64,000 nucleotides of DNA from Brevibacterium jeotgali (GCF_900169175.1 NZ_FXZM01000009.1:118243-182242), one strand, 5' to 3'; shown: positions 25,175-35,777, counted from the first letter of the stretch. Made by a program: numbers and translations. Notes: generated by a model from the sequence alone, not told the origin.

Positions 25175-26119
25175 TCACTCCCGCGCGAGGCCCAGTGCGA
25201 TTCCGTCGAGGATGTCCGATTCGCTCACCCGGATCGCCAGGGAGCCTCCGGAACGGCCGACGGCCTCGTCGACGAGCTCGATGAGTCGGGCGTAGACCTG
25301 GCTCCCCGCAGCGATGACGTCTGCGCGACCGGGGTGCATGTACGGCAGTGCACGGCGCTCCTCCGAGGTCATCGCGGTGAGCCGGTCTGCGGTCTGCACG
25401 ATCTGCGCCCGCGTGAGGGGTGCACCGTGGATCGCGTCGCGGTCGTATCCGGGCAGGTCGAGGACCGCGGCGGCGATCGTCGTGATGGTTCCCGCGACAC
25501 CGACGAGCGTGCGGGTCGCGGACACGTCGACGTGCTGCGCGGCTTCGGTGAAGGCGTCGTCCACGTCCGCGCGCAGCGCTGCGATCTGTTCGGCGGTGGG
25601 CGGATCCGACGCGAGGTGGCGCTCGAACAAGCGCACGCATCCGATGTTCATGCTGTATGCGTCACCCGCGGTCGCGTCTCCGAGCACGAGCTCCGTCGAA
25701 CCGCCGCCGAGGTCCATGACCAGTCGCGGCGACGCCGCATCCGGCACGCCCGCGGTGGCTCCGAGGAACGAGAGCGCTGCCTCCTCACCGCCCTCGATCA
25801 CCTCGGGGAGGATGCCCAGGCGCTCGTGCACACCGGCCGCGAACTCGTCGCGGTTGGAGACGTCGCGGCTGGCCGACGTCGCGACGAATCGCAGGCGGTC
25901 CGGGGCGTGACGAGACACGATCTCCGCGTACTCGTCGCAGACCGCGAACGTCCGCGCGAGTGCCTCCGGAGCGAACTCGCCGGTGCGGTCGACGTCCTGG
26001 CCCAATCGGACCACCCGCATCTCGCGGACGACCTCCGAGAGGCGACCGGCGTCGTCGACGTCGGCGACGAGGAGTCGCAGCGAGTTCGTTCCGCAGTCGA
26101 AGGCAGCCGTTCTCGTCAT
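25175..26119 (-). CDS. ppx: Exopolyphosphatase / pppGpp phosphatase family
   Basis: This is a 314-residue Ppx/GppA protein of the sugar kinase/actin fold. Landmarks are AAFDCGTNSLRLLVADV at the N-terminus, LRFVATSASRDVSNRDEF, VIEGGEEAALSFLGA and VMDLGGGSTELVLG. Single-domain actinobacterial homologues degrade polyphosphate or pppGpp. The ATG at 26119 overlaps the DUF501 stop by four bases. The longer frame up to 26233 has no support. Confidence 0.92.
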   Translation of the reverse strand: MTRTAAFDCGTNSLRLLVADVDDAGRLSEVVREMRVVRLGQDVDRTGEFAPEALARTFAVCDEYAEIVSRHAPDRLRFVATSASRDVSNRDEFAAGVHERLGILPEVIEGGEEAALSFLGATAGVPDAASPRLVMDLGGGSTELVLGDATAGDAYSMNIGCVRLFERHLASDPPTAEQIAALRADVDDAFTEAAQHVDVSATRTLVGVAGTITTIAAAVLDLPGYDRDAIHGAPLTRAQIVQTADRLTAMTSEERRALPYMHPGRADVIAAGSQVYARLIELVDEAVGRSGGSLAIRVSESDILDGIALGLARE

Positions 26120-26625
26120 ACGTGGAAGCCTACGGCAGACGGCACCGTCTCCATCATCGCCAGCGCCTTGTCCCCCACGGGATTGACCCCGGGTCCGGCC
26201 GCCAGGCTGTGGCCGACGAGAGCGTGCAGGCACTTGATGCGGGTCGGCATCCCTCCCGCAGAGAAGTCTGCGACCTCGACCACCTCGTCGAGGCCCGCCT
26301 CCCGACCGATCCGCGCCCGGTCGGCCAGATACTGCGTGTGGGCGTGGGCGTACGCCGCCTGGAGCTCCTCGTCCTCCGCGAGTTCAGCGGTGAGCTCAGC
26401 CATCACCCCGTTCGCCTCCAACCGCGACGCTTCCGTCACGTAGTCGGGGTGCGTGAGGTAGTAGGTGGTGGGGAAAGGCGTCCCGTCATCCAGCCGGGGT
26501 GCGGTCGCGACGACGATCGGCTCGCCGTCGGAGGTCCGGGATGCGACTCCCACGACTCCGCGCGGCAGCCGATTCAGCTGCTCTCGCACCCGCTCTCTGT
26601 CCGCGTCCGTGTACGGGGTGATCAC
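26116..26625 (-). CDS. DUF501 domain protein
   Basis: This is a 169-residue soluble protein of the DUF501 family, whose biochemical role is not known. It contains the conserved PTTYYLTHP and GGMPTRIKCLHALVGHSLA. The GTG start overlaps the ftsB stop (GTGA) and its stop overlaps the ppx start. It always sits between ftsB/divIC and ppx in actinobacteria, which suggests a shared regulatory need rather than a known complex. Confidence 0.92.
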   Translation of the reverse strand: MITPYTDADRERVREQLNRLPRGVVGVASRTSDGEPIVVATAPRLDDGTPFPTTYYLTHPDYVTEASRLEANGVMAELTAELAEDEELQAAYAHAHTQYLADRARIGREAGLDEVVEVADFSAGGMPTRIKCLHALVGHSLAAGPGVNPVGDKALAMMETVPSAVGFHV

Positions 26626-27158
26626 GTGGGGTCCTCCTCGTTCGCATAGCCGACCGCACGCAGCGAATCGACGAGCTCGATGTACCAGGGCTGGGCACGG
26701 ACGGCCTTCGACGCGCCGGCTTCGGATTCGCCCGCCTCGTCGCCGTGGTCGTCCGGGCTGTCCACGACGATGAATGCTTCTTCGCCCTCGTGGACATACT
26801 GCAGGTTCTCTCGGGCCAGACGCTCCAGATGCTCCGGGTCGTCCAGCCTCTCCCGCTCCTCCTGGAGCTGATCGACCTCGCCCTTCGTCGCGTCGATGTC
26901 GGCTTCGAGCGCGGCGATCTGCTGCATCTGGGTGAGGCCGCTGCTGATCGGCTGGATGAGCCCGAAGAGGACGATGAGGAGTGCGCCGACGGTCACGGAG
27001 GCGCGGAACGACATCCGCCTGCCCGCTGCCGTGTCGTCGATGAGCTCCGGGGAGACGCCCCCGTGGGATCGGGACTGCTTCGAGGCACGCTGAGGACGCC
27101 TGCCACCGGGGGTGCCGGGACGACCGCTTCCGCGACCGCTCGTGCTGCGTCTGCTCAT
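26622..27158 (-). CDS. ftsB: FtsB/DivIC-type septum formation initiator
   Basis: This is a 178-residue bitopic division protein. A basic cytoplasmic N-terminus of about 50 residues is followed by one membrane segment (SVTVGALLIVLFGLIQPISS). A coiled coil (about 75-110, MQQIAALEADIDATKGEVDQ) and the segment LARENLQYVHEGEEAFIV come next. It would join FtsL and FtsQ at the divisome. A much longer open frame upstream overlaps eno antisense-like and is not real. The ATG at 27158 is the first sensible start after the eno terminator. Confidence 0.9.
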   Translation of the reverse strand: MSRRSTSGRGSGRPGTPGGRRPQRASKQSRSHGGVSPELIDDTAAGRRMSFRASVTVGALLIVLFGLIQPISSGLTQMQQIAALEADIDATKGEVDQLQEERERLDDPEHLERLARENLQYVHEGEEAFIVVDSPDDHGDEAGESEAGASKAVRAQPWYIELVDSLRAVGYANEEDPT

Positions 27159-27183
27159 CGTCTCCACCTCGATCCGCGCGGAT

Positions 27184-27228
27184 GGGGAAGGGGCGCGGCC
27201 ACCTTCAAGTGTGCCGCGCCCCTTCCCC
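27184..27228 (-). terminator. eno terminator
   Basis: A perfect 16-bp stem (27184-27199 with 27213-27228) encloses a 13-base loop. It lies 31 bases after the eno stop and just ahead of ftsB. No T-tract follows. Confidence 0.75.
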
Positions 27229-27259
27229 GTCCGGGGGGATTGTGATCCGCCCCGGCGTG

Positions 27260-28621
<1,362 letters not shown>

Positions 28622-29305
28622 TCACTGCTCGCGTGCGTCGCCCTCCACGCTGCGGATGCTCTGGGACGTCTGCGCGAGCCGCAGCATGTCGACGACGAGC
28701 TGCGAGACCTCGTACGTGCCCACGGCGACTCCCAGCGCGACCTCGTCCCGGCTTCCCTCCTCGACGTCGAGGTCGAGGACGCCGATCGATCCGACCGCCT
28801 CCGCGATGCGCGAGAGGGAGTCGCGCCCCAGCTCGACCCCCAGACCTCTCATTCTGCGCAGCCTCTGCTCGACCGCCGTGCGCGCGAGGGACCCGCTGTC
28901 CGGCCACTCCTGCTCGGACACGAGCCGGGCCACCTCCGCCGAGGCCCCCTCCCGGGCTGCGTCCGCGCGCGCGTCAGCGTGCGGGGGAAGGCCGACAGCG
29001 TCGCCACGATCGGCGGTGCCGGCGCCCGGACCCTCTGCGGCGATCGTCTGCGCCGTCTCCATCACGCTCAGGATCCCCGCACCGGGATCGTCGATGACGG
29101 CTATGAGGTCTCCGATCCGAGCGAGCGGTGTGCCGATGATGCCGCGGATGCCCAGGATGAGCTCGAGCCGCCTCACGTGGCCCTCGTCGTAGGCGGCCGT
29201 CGTCTGATTCACTTTGCGTCCCGCCGGCAGCAGCCCCGCACGGATGTAGAACTTCACGCTCGCGGTGGTCGTCCCGACCCGTCGCGCCAACTCCCCCAGC
29301 TTCAC
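28622..29305 (-). CDS. MerR-family transcriptional regulator
   Basis: This is a 227-residue regulator. The winged helix-turn-helix is at the N-terminus (MKLGELARRVGTTTASVKFY, then IRAGLLPAGRKVNQTTAAYD). A helix with LELILGIRGIIGTPLARIGDLI follows, and then a long helical C-terminal sensor domain without obvious metal ligands. GTG start with a GGAAGGGGGA ribosome-binding site. It is divergent from the DUF2306 gene, and inverted repeats in the shared region are likely its operators. The effector is unknown. Confidence 0.9.
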   Translation of the reverse strand: MKLGELARRVGTTTASVKFYIRAGLLPAGRKVNQTTAAYDEGHVRRLELILGIRGIIGTPLARIGDLIAVIDDPGAGILSVMETAQTIAAEGPGAGTADRGDAVGLPPHADARADAAREGASAEVARLVSEQEWPDSGSLARTAVEQRLRRMRGLGVELGRDSLSRIAEAVGSIGVLDLDVEEGSRDEVALGVAVGTYEVSQLVVDMLRLAQTSQSIRSVEGDAREQ

Positions 29306-29354
29306 CGCTCCCCCTTCCTCAGTCCCTCACGGTCCGCGACCGGCGAGCCCGATG

Positions 29355-29412
29355 GATAGTGAGAGGGCCTGCCACTCACCACGTTGGCCGCCTTGGACAG
29401 TTTCACTATCCT
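29355..29412. promoter_or_regulatory. Divergent MerR/DUF2306 control region
   Basis: GACAGT-TTC-ACTATC (29396-29410) is an imperfect inverted repeat. A further half site GATAGTGA (29355-29362) is the exact inverse of TCACTATC (29403-29410). The repeat overlaps the -10 TATCCT (29407-29412) of the DUF2306 gene. TTGGCC 17 bases upstream of it could be the -35. Confidence 0.5.
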
Positions 29413-29419
29413 ATCGGGT

Positions 29420-29980
29420 ATGGGCACGCTCCTCGCCACCGTCATCGTCATCGTCCACGCCTCGACCGGCTTCCTCGCCATCGTGCTGGGCCCCGTCAAC
29501 ATGCTCCGCCGCCGTCGCGATGCGTTCCATCGGGTCGTCGGCCGCACGTGGGTCGGACTCATCTGGACGACATGCCTGTCGGGGCTCTTCATCGTCGAGA
29601 ACGGCATCACGGTGTTCCATGCGCTCGCAGTCTTCACGATCGGCACTGTCACCCTGGCCCTCTGGCGCATCCGGCGCGGCGACCCGGTCGGACACGCGGC
29701 GCACATGATCGGCAGCTACCTGGGTCTTCTCATCGCCTTCGGCTTCGCCGCGCTGCTCCCCGCACGCCTCATCCAGCGAACCGCCGCCTCCGATCCCGTC
29801 GGACTGGCGATCTATGCACTCGTCCTCATCGCAGCGCTCGGCGCCTGGATGGCCCTCCTGCACTGGCTCACCACACGTTCGGCGAAGCACTCAGCAGCAC
29901 CGAATCGATCGGAGGGACCGGAGTCGCCGGAGGCACCGAACTCCCCGCGACTCACGACGTCGGGGTCCTGGCCTCCGTGA
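29420..29980 (+). CDS. DUF2306-like membrane protein
   Basis: This is a 186-residue protein with five or six hydrophobic segments. The histidines in IVIVHASTGF, DAFHRVVGRTWVG and GHAAHMIGSYLG sit in the pattern typical of DUF2306 proteins, possibly heme or quinone binding. An upstream ATG exists at 29384. The ATG at 29420 is preferred because it lies 7 bases after TATCCT. The last 30 residues (SEGPESPEAPNSPR) are low-complexity. The 3' end overlaps the phosphatase gene on the other strand by 29 bp. Confidence 0.75.
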   Translation: MGTLLATVIVIVHASTGFLAIVLGPVNMLRRRRDAFHRVVGRTWVGLIWTTCLSGLFIVENGITVFHALAVFTIGTVTLALWRIRRGDPVGHAAHMIGSYLGLLIAFGFAALLPARLIQRTAASDPVGLAIYALVLIAALGAWMALLHWLTTRSAKHSAAPNRSEGPESPEAPNSPRLTTSGSWPP

Positions 29981-30731
29981 GCGAGGCGCGCAGCCGATCC
30001 GTGACCCCGTCGCGCAGTCCGTGGTCGACGAGGTAGCCCTCGACGCCCCCGTGCTCGCGGTCCAGCCGGTCCAGGACGTCCGCCAGCCATTCCGGCTTCG
30101 CCTCCGTCGCCATGGCCGACACGGACGAGATGCCCGCGGACGAGAAGTGGCTGCGCAGCGCAGCGCGGAAATCGTCCCCCAGGTACTCCTCCGTCAACGC
30201 GTAGTCGTCGACGACCGCGTCCCGCTCGACTCCCAGGATCGACAGCAGGAACGCGGCGACCAGTCCCGTCCGGTCCTTGCCAGCCGAGCAGTGGAAGACT
30301 GTCGCGTCCTGCTCGATGTCCGCGATATGGGTGATGACATCGACGAACCGCGGTCCGGCGGTCTCGATCATCGCGGCGTAGAGCGCGGGCAGCGAGGGCG
30401 CATCGAGGACGATCCGGTCCGGGATGTCCTTGTCGAGCGGGAAGTAGCGGTTGCCCAGCAGCGGCATGTGGGAATAGCGGGCGCCCAGGCCGTCGACCGC
30501 GTCGGGGATGTTCGCGACCTCCTTCTCCTCACGCAGATCGACGACGGAGACGATGCGCATCTCCTGGAGCATCGCCACGCCGTCCGGCCCCAGCCGTCCC
30601 AGACCATCGGCCCGATAGAGGCGTCCGAATGCGACAGCGCCGCCGTCGTCCGTGCGATGGCCGCCGAGGTCGCGGAAGTTGAACGTGCCGGGAACCTCGA
30701 TCCGCGGCGCGCGGTGGAATTCCTGTGTCAT
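29952..30731 (-). CDS. Tyrosine/serine protein phosphatase, PtpB-like
   Basis: This is a 259-residue dual-specificity-type phosphatase. The active-site P loop is VFHCSAGKDRTGLVAAFLLS with catalytic cysteine and arginine. The N-terminal VPGTFNFRDLGGHRT and the middle VVDLREEKEVANIPD are typical of the PtpB/Iphp family. Cytoplasmic, with no signal peptide. ATG with GAGGAG 6 bases upstream. It precedes mazG's 3' end on the same strand. The substrate is unknown. Confidence 0.9.
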   Translation of the reverse strand: MTQEFHRAPRIEVPGTFNFRDLGGHRTDDGGAVAFGRLYRADGLGRLGPDGVAMLQEMRIVSVVDLREEKEVANIPDAVDGLGARYSHMPLLGNRYFPLDKDIPDRIVLDAPSLPALYAAMIETAGPRFVDVITHIADIEQDATVFHCSAGKDRTGLVAAFLLSILGVERDAVVDDYALTEEYLGDDFRAALRSHFSSAGISSVSAMATEAKPEWLADVLDRLDREHGGVEGYLVDHGLRDGVTDRLRASLTEARTPTS

Positions 30732-30806
30732 GCGTGCTCCTCGTCTCCGTGGTGCGGCCGGGTGCGACGATGCAGGAGTCTTCGAACGCGTCGCCGCCCG
30801 GACCGG

Positions 30807-31427
30807 TCAGTTCTGCCTGTTCTTCGCCCCTATTGTCCCTCGGATATCCGCCAGGATGCTCAGCGCCTCGTCCGCCGCCTCTGCGTGCGCCGCAGCCGAC
30901 GGCTCGCGGGCAGCGCCCTCCTCCGCCCGTTCCGCTGTCTTCACATCCTGGTATCGGCGCTGCACGTCCGCGATCGGCACCGGAGACGACGAATCGAAGA
31001 CGTGCGGATGCCTGCGGACGTATTTGTCGACCAGGCGCTGCTGGAGCGAGCTCCAGGTGGCACCGGGCTCTGCGCCCCTGCGCTCATCGAGCAGTGCCGC
31101 GTGGAACACCACCTGGTAGAGGACGTCAGCGAGTTCGGCTTCGACCGCGTCGGCTGTGCCGGTTCCGGCCGCATCCGCTGACCCGCCGTCGGAGCCGACG
31201 TGCTCGTCCTCGACGATGGCCGCCAGGAGCTCTGCCGACTCCTCCAGCAGATAGGGCGCGAGCGTCCGATGGGTGTGGTCCATCGCCCAGGGACAGCGGG
31301 CCCGGATGTAGGCCATCATCCGATCCGGGGTGAGGGACGCGAGATCGGGTCGGCTCCAGGGTTCCCGGACGTCGCGCGGGTCCGAGCCCTCGCGTCCCGC
31401 TCCGCTCGTGTCCCCCGCACCGCTCAT
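30807..31427 (-). CDS. mazG: MazG-family nucleotide pyrophosphohydrolase
   Basis: This is a 206-residue single-domain MazG protein that hydrolyses NTPs to NMP and PPi, a pool-cleaning role. The metal site EESAE...ELADVLYQ is intact. The preceding motif reads CPWAMDHTH where the family usually has CPWD..QTH, so one conserved acid is alanine. An acidic linker (about 85-110) and a charged C-terminal tail are extra. The start overlaps the mfd stop (ATGA), the usual actinobacterial arrangement. Confidence 0.88.
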   Translation of the reverse strand: MSGAGDTSGAGREGSDPRDVREPWSRPDLASLTPDRMMAYIRARCPWAMDHTHRTLAPYLLEESAELLAAIVEDEHVGSDGGSADAAGTGTADAVEAELADVLYQVVFHAALLDERRGAEPGATWSSLQQRLVDKYVRRHPHVFDSSSPVPIADVQRRYQDVKTAERAEEGAAREPSAAAHAEAADEALSILADIRGTIGAKNRQN

Positions 31428-34400
31428 GACGACGTGCTCGCGGCGACCTCGACCTGTTCGGGCGCTTCGTCCTCGACCGGCACGATCGCCTCGAGGAACT
31501 GATGCGCCCACGTGAGGATCTCCGAATCGACGACTTCCCGGCTGTCGAACCCGGTGCCGCCCACGGGCTTGGGGACGAGCACCGACCGGACGGCCGGTTT
31601 GATGAGCGACTTCGGATACATGCGCTTCAGTCGGGCGATCTGCGAGTCCGGCAGGTCCTCGATGGGGCCGAAGCGGATGAAGTTGCCCTGGCTCACGATG
31701 TCGGACACCCCGGACTGCCGCGCGCGGATGCGCAGACGAGCCACGTCCGCCAGCACGCCCACCGGGTCCGGCGGGGTGCCGTAGCGGTCGGTGAGCTCTT
31801 CCAGCACGGCCCGGATCTGGGACTCGCCCCCCGCTCCGGCGAGCTTCCTGTACGCCTCGAGCCGCAGTCGTTCGTGGTCGACGTAGTCGGTGGGGATGTG
31901 CGCGTCGACCGGCAGCTCGATGCGCATCTCCGGCTCCTCCTCCTGCGCCTCACCGCGGAAGTTCGCGACGGCCTCGCCCACCAGGCGGATGTAGAGGTCG
32001 AAGCCCACTCCTTCGATGTGGCCGGACTGCTGTCCGCCCAGCAGGTTGCCCGCGCCGCGGATCTCGAGGTCCTTCATGGCGACCTGCATGCCGGCACCCA
32101 GTTCGGAGTGCTCGGCCAGTGTCTTGAGCCGGTCGTGGGCCGTCTCCGTGAGCGTGCCGTCGGGCGGGTAGAGGAAATACGCGTACGCGCGTTCACGACC
32201 GCGCCCCACCCGGCCCCGCAGCTGGTGGAGCTGCGAGAGTCCGTAGCGGTCCGCCCGGTCGATGATGAGCGTGTTCGCATTCGCGATGTCGATGCCGGTC
32301 TCGACGATCGTGGTGCAGACCAGCACATCGAACTTCCGCTCCCAGAAGTCGACGATCATCTGCTCCAGCTGCTTCTCGCCCATCTTGCCGTGCGCGATCC
32401 CGATCCGAGCTTCGGGTACGAGCTCCGCAAGCTGTCCCGCCACCCGGTCGATGTCCTGCACCCGGTTGTGGATGAAGAAGACCTGGCCTTCGCGCATGAG
32501 CTCACGCCGGATCGCCGCGGCGACCTGCCGGTCCTCATGGCGTCCGACGTACGTGAGCACGGGATGGCGCTCTTCCGGCGGGGTCGCCAGAGTGGACATC
32601 TCTCGGATCCCGGTCACCGCCATCTCGAGGGTGCGCGGGATGGGAGTCGCGGACATCGCGAGGACATCGACGTCAGCGCGCATCGCTTTGAGGGTCTCCT
32701 TGTGCTCGACCCCGAAGCGCTGCTCCTCATCGATGATGACGAGCCCCAGGTCCTTGAAGGATGTCTCCCCGGACAGCAGCCGATGAGTGCCGATCACGAG
32801 GTCGATCGTCCCGTCCTTCATCCCGGCGATGACGCGATCCGATTCCTTCTTCGACTGGAAGCGCGACAGTGCGCCCACACTCACGGGGAAGCCTGCATAG
32901 CGTTCGGCGAACGTCTCCAGGTGCTGCTGGACGAGCAGCGTCGTGGGCACGAGAACCGCGACCTGCTTGCCCTCCTGAATCGCCTTGAACGCCGCCCGGA
33001 CTGCGACCTCCGTCTTGCCATAGCCCACGTCGCCGCAGATCAGCCGGTCCATGGGGACCGTCTTCATCATGTCGTCCTTGACTTCGTCGATCGTCGTCAG
33101 CTGATCGGGCGTCTCGACGTAGTGGAAGGCGTCTTCGAGCTCCCGCTGCCACGGGGTGTCGGGACCGAACGAGTGGCCCTGCGTGGCCTGCCGAGCGGAA
33201 TAGAGGCGGACGAGCTCCCCGGCGATCTCCTTGACCGCCTTCCGCGCTCGCGTCTTCGTCTTCGCCCAGTCGGACCCGCCCATCTTGTTGAGGCTCGGGC
33301 TCTCACCGCCCACGTACCGAGTGACCTGGTCGAGTGCGTCCGAGGGCACGTACAGCCGGTCTCCGGGGTGGCCTCGCTTGGACGGCGCGTACTCGACGAC
33401 CAGGTATTCGCGCGTGTGCGCGTCCTTCCCCTTCCCCGCCGTGCGCTGCACCATCTCGACGAATCGGCCGACCCCGTGCTGCTCATGCACCACGTGATCG
33501 CCGGGCGACAGATTGAGGGGATCGACCTGATTGCGCCTGCGCCGCGCGGGCAGCTTCCGCATGTCCCGCGTCGAGGTGGCGGCCGCACGGCCGAGCACAT
33601 CCGCCTCCGTGAGCACTGCCAGCCTGAGCTCGTCGACGACGAACCCGCCGTATCCCGCGCCGATCGCGACCTCGACGCGGCCCGCAGCGGTGAAGTCGGG
33701 AGCATCGACGAAGGCAGCGGGGACCTCGGCGTCGGCGAACACCTCGACGAGCCGCTTGCCAGGCCCTCCGCCCTCTGTGAGGACGACGACCGACCAGTCG
33801 CCCCGGACCAGCGAGCGCACGTCGTTGAGGATCGCTTCGACATCGCCCTGGTATCCGCGCGGCTCACGAGCGGGCACCGTGTAGACCTCGTCACCCGCAG
33901 CGGTGAGCTCTTCGTCGACTGCGAATCCGCTCAGCTCCCACCACGGAAGGCTCAGGATGCCGGCGGCCTCCCGCGTCTGCTCGAGAGTGCGGAAGTTCGC
34001 AGCGGACAGGTCGATGGGAGCCTGCGCACCGTCGGAGGCCGATTCCCAGGCGGCGGCGAGGAACTCGTCAGACGTGCGGACGAGGTCCTCCGCACGGCGC
34101 GCGACCTTCTCCGGCTCCACGACGAGGACCCGGGTGTCCTGCGGGACGACCGCGACGAGGGGCTCCATCCCGTCGGCGAGGACCGGCGCGAGCGATTCCA
34201 TCCCCTCGACGGCGACGCCTGCGGCGATGCGGCCCAGCATGTCGCCGGCGGCGGGGGTGGTCTCTGCCAGTGCCGCGGCACGTTCGCGGACCTCCGCCGT
34301 GAGGAGGACCTCACGGCACGGCGGCGCATAGAGGCGGGGGGCGGGTCCGTCCGTGTCGGCAGGCTGGGAGCGCTGGTCCGCGACTGCGAAGGGCCGGATC

Positions 34401-35017
34401 TCCTCGATCTCGTCATCGAAGAAGTCCAGCCGCAGGGCGGATTCCGCAGTGGGCGGGAAGACGTCGATGATGCCGCCGCGCACCGCGAACTCACCGCGGC
34501 GGGAGACCATGTCGACGCGGGAGTACGCCAGCCCGGACAGCGCTTCGGACAGTTCGGTGAGATCGGCCCTGTCACCGACGCCCAGATCGATCGGCTCGAG
34601 GTGGGCGAGTCCCTTGACGAGCGGCTGCAGCGCAGCGCGCACCGGCGCGATCACCACCCGCAGCCGATCAGTTCCGTCCGCGTCGGGGTGAGCGAGCCGG
34701 CGCAGCACCGTGACGCGTTCGCCCACGGTGTCGGAGCGGGGCGAGAGCCGCTCATGCGGCAGCGTCTCCCACGAGGGGAAGACCGCGACGGACTCCTGCG
34801 GCAGGTGGTCGGCGAGCGCGCGGGCGAGGTCCTCCGCCTCACGGGTCGTCGCGGTGACGACCAGGGCGGTCCCCGTCTTCGCGGTGCGGGCGATGAGGGC
34901 GGGCAGGAGCCCGCGCACCAGGGACACGGTGCCCCCCGGAGACGCGGGGTCTGCCACTGCCCTCCGGACGTCGTCGAAGGCGGGCAGCGTGAGGGCGTCG
35001 CTCAATCCAGTCAGCAC
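31424..35017 (-). CDS. mfd: Transcription-repair coupling factor
   Basis: This is an ATP-dependent translocase of 1197 residues that removes stalled RNA polymerase and recruits UvrA. The N-terminal UvrB-like part contains FPSWETLPHERLSPRSDT. The RNAP-interaction region includes PGDHVVHEQHGVGRFVEM. The motor has GDVGYGKTEVAVRAAFKA, the box DEEQRFGVEHKE and SATPIPRTLEMA. The C-terminal regulatory domain follows. The frame runs on to 36028, but GTG at 35017 lies 6 bases after TACACT (35024-35029) and gives the normal family length. It is coupled to mazG. Confidence 0.96.
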   Translation of the reverse strand: MLTGLSDALTLPAFDDVRRAVADPASPGGTVSLVRGLLPALIARTAKTGTALVVTATTREAEDLARALADHLPQESVAVFPSWETLPHERLSPRSDTVGERVTVLRRLAHPDADGTDRLRVVIAPVRAALQPLVKGLAHLEPIDLGVGDRADLTELSEALSGLAYSRVDMVSRRGEFAVRGGIIDVFPPTAESALRLDFFDDEIEEIRPFAVADQRSQPADTDGPAPRLYAPPCREVLLTAEVRERAAALAETTPAAGDMLGRIAAGVAVEGMESLAPVLADGMEPLVAVVPQDTRVLVVEPEKVARRAEDLVRTSDEFLAAAWESASDGAQAPIDLSAANFRTLEQTREAAGILSLPWWELSGFAVDEELTAAGDEVYTVPAREPRGYQGDVEAILNDVRSLVRGDWSVVVLTEGGGPGKRLVEVFADAEVPAAFVDAPDFTAAGRVEVAIGAGYGGFVVDELRLAVLTEADVLGRAAATSTRDMRKLPARRRRNQVDPLNLSPGDHVVHEQHGVGRFVEMVQRTAGKGKDAHTREYLVVEYAPSKRGHPGDRLYVPSDALDQVTRYVGGESPSLNKMGGSDWAKTKTRARKAVKEIAGELVRLYSARQATQGHSFGPDTPWQRELEDAFHYVETPDQLTTIDEVKDDMMKTVPMDRLICGDVGYGKTEVAVRAAFKAIQEGKQVAVLVPTTLLVQQHLETFAERYAGFPVSVGALSRFQSKKESDRVIAGMKDGTIDLVIGTHRLLSGETSFKDLGLVIIDEEQRFGVEHKETLKAMRADVDVLAMSATPIPRTLEMAVTGIREMSTLATPPEERHPVLTYVGRHEDRQVAAAIRRELMREGQVFFIHNRVQDIDRVAGQLAELVPEARIGIAHGKMGEKQLEQMIVDFWERKFDVLVCTTIVETGIDIANANTLIIDRADRYGLSQLHQLRGRVGRGRERAYAYFLYPPDGTLTETAHDRLKTLAEHSELGAGMQVAMKDLEIRGAGNLLGGQQSGHIEGVGFDLYIRLVGEAVANFRGEAQEEEPEMRIELPVDAHIPTDYVDHERLRLEAYRKLAGAGGESQIRAVLEELTDRYGTPPDPVGVLADVARLRIRARQSGVSDIVSQGNFIRFGPIEDLPDSQIARLKRMYPKSLIKPAVRSVLVPKPVGGTGFDSREVVDSEILTWAHQFLEAIVPVEDEAPEQVEVAASTSS

Positions 35018-35023
35018 GCGTCC

Positions 35024-35113
35024 AGTGTAGGCGTCGGTGGGGACACAGCCGATCGCGCGGTCGCCTGCGCCACCGTCCGCGTGGATCCGGTCTCCAGCTT
35101 CATGCCCGATACT
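35024..35113. promoter_or_regulatory. Divergent leaderless promoters, mfd / rhomboid
   Basis: TACACT (minus, 35024-35029) is 6 bases before the mfd GTG. GATACT (plus, 35108-35113) is 6 bases before the rhomboid ATG at 35120. This supports the shorter of two rhomboid starts. Confidence 0.45.
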
Positions 35114-35119
35114 GGGCGC

Positions 35120-35740
35120 ATGGCGCACACACTCGACGGTACCCGTGAGCGCGCTCCGTTCGCCGCGCGCTTCGTCTCCCCGCTCATCCTCATCGCACTC
35201 ATGTGGACGATCGAATTCGCGGACATGCTGCTGCCCGGACGGTTCGAGGTGCTCGGCATCCGCGCGTGGGACCTCACGCACCTGCCGGGCGTCGTCCTCG
35301 CTCCGATCCTCCACTCGACGTGGGCGCACCTCATCTCGAACACCGTTCCGTTCCTGCTGCTCGGCTGTCTGGTCGCGGCGGAGGGCGCGCGGCGGTTCTG
35401 GGCGGTGACCGCCATCGCGACCGTCATCGGCGGGATCGGCCCGTGGCTGCTCGCCTGGCCGGGCACGGTCACGGTCGGAGCCTCCGGCCTGGTGTTCGGC
35501 TACTTCGCCTACCTCATGGTGCGCGTCTTCACCGCGGGGACCATGTCGCACCGGATCATCTACGCGGTGATCGCCGTCGTCGTGTTCGTCCTCTACGGCG
35601 GGTCGATGCTGGTGGGGATCCTCCCGGTGCACGTCGGGATCTCCTGGCAGGGCCACCTCTTCGGTGCGCTCGGCGGAGCGCTCGCAGCACTGCTCCTGCG
35701 TCCGCGCAGGGCGCCGCAGAGCCGGCGCGCGCCGCGGTAG
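35120..35740 (+). CDS. Rhomboid-family intramembrane serine protease
   Basis: This is a 206-residue membrane protein with six hydrophobic segments. The catalytic serine lies in VGASGLVFGYFAYL (GxSG) and the histidine in SWQGHLFGALGGALAALL. LHSTWAHLISNTVPFLLLG is the conserved HxxxN region of the second segment. ATG at 35120 is favoured by the upstream GATACT, and an in-frame ATG at 35102 is possible. The substrate is unknown. Confidence 0.88.
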   Translation: MAHTLDGTRERAPFAARFVSPLILIALMWTIEFADMLLPGRFEVLGIRAWDLTHLPGVVLAPILHSTWAHLISNTVPFLLLGCLVAAEGARRFWAVTAIATVIGGIGPWLLAWPGTVTVGASGLVFGYFAYLMVRVFTAGTMSHRIIYAVIAVVVFVLYGGSMLVGILPVHVGISWQGHLFGALGGALAALLLRPRRAPQSRRAPR

Positions 35741-35777
35741 GAGACGCCGCACCGCAGGTCCGATGCGCCGTCGTGGG

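Noticed and set aside
31502..35101. Upstream part of a 1412-codon plus-strand frame opposite mfd
   Set aside because: Only the last 206 codons (rhomboid) have recognisable sequence. The rest mirrors mfd codons.
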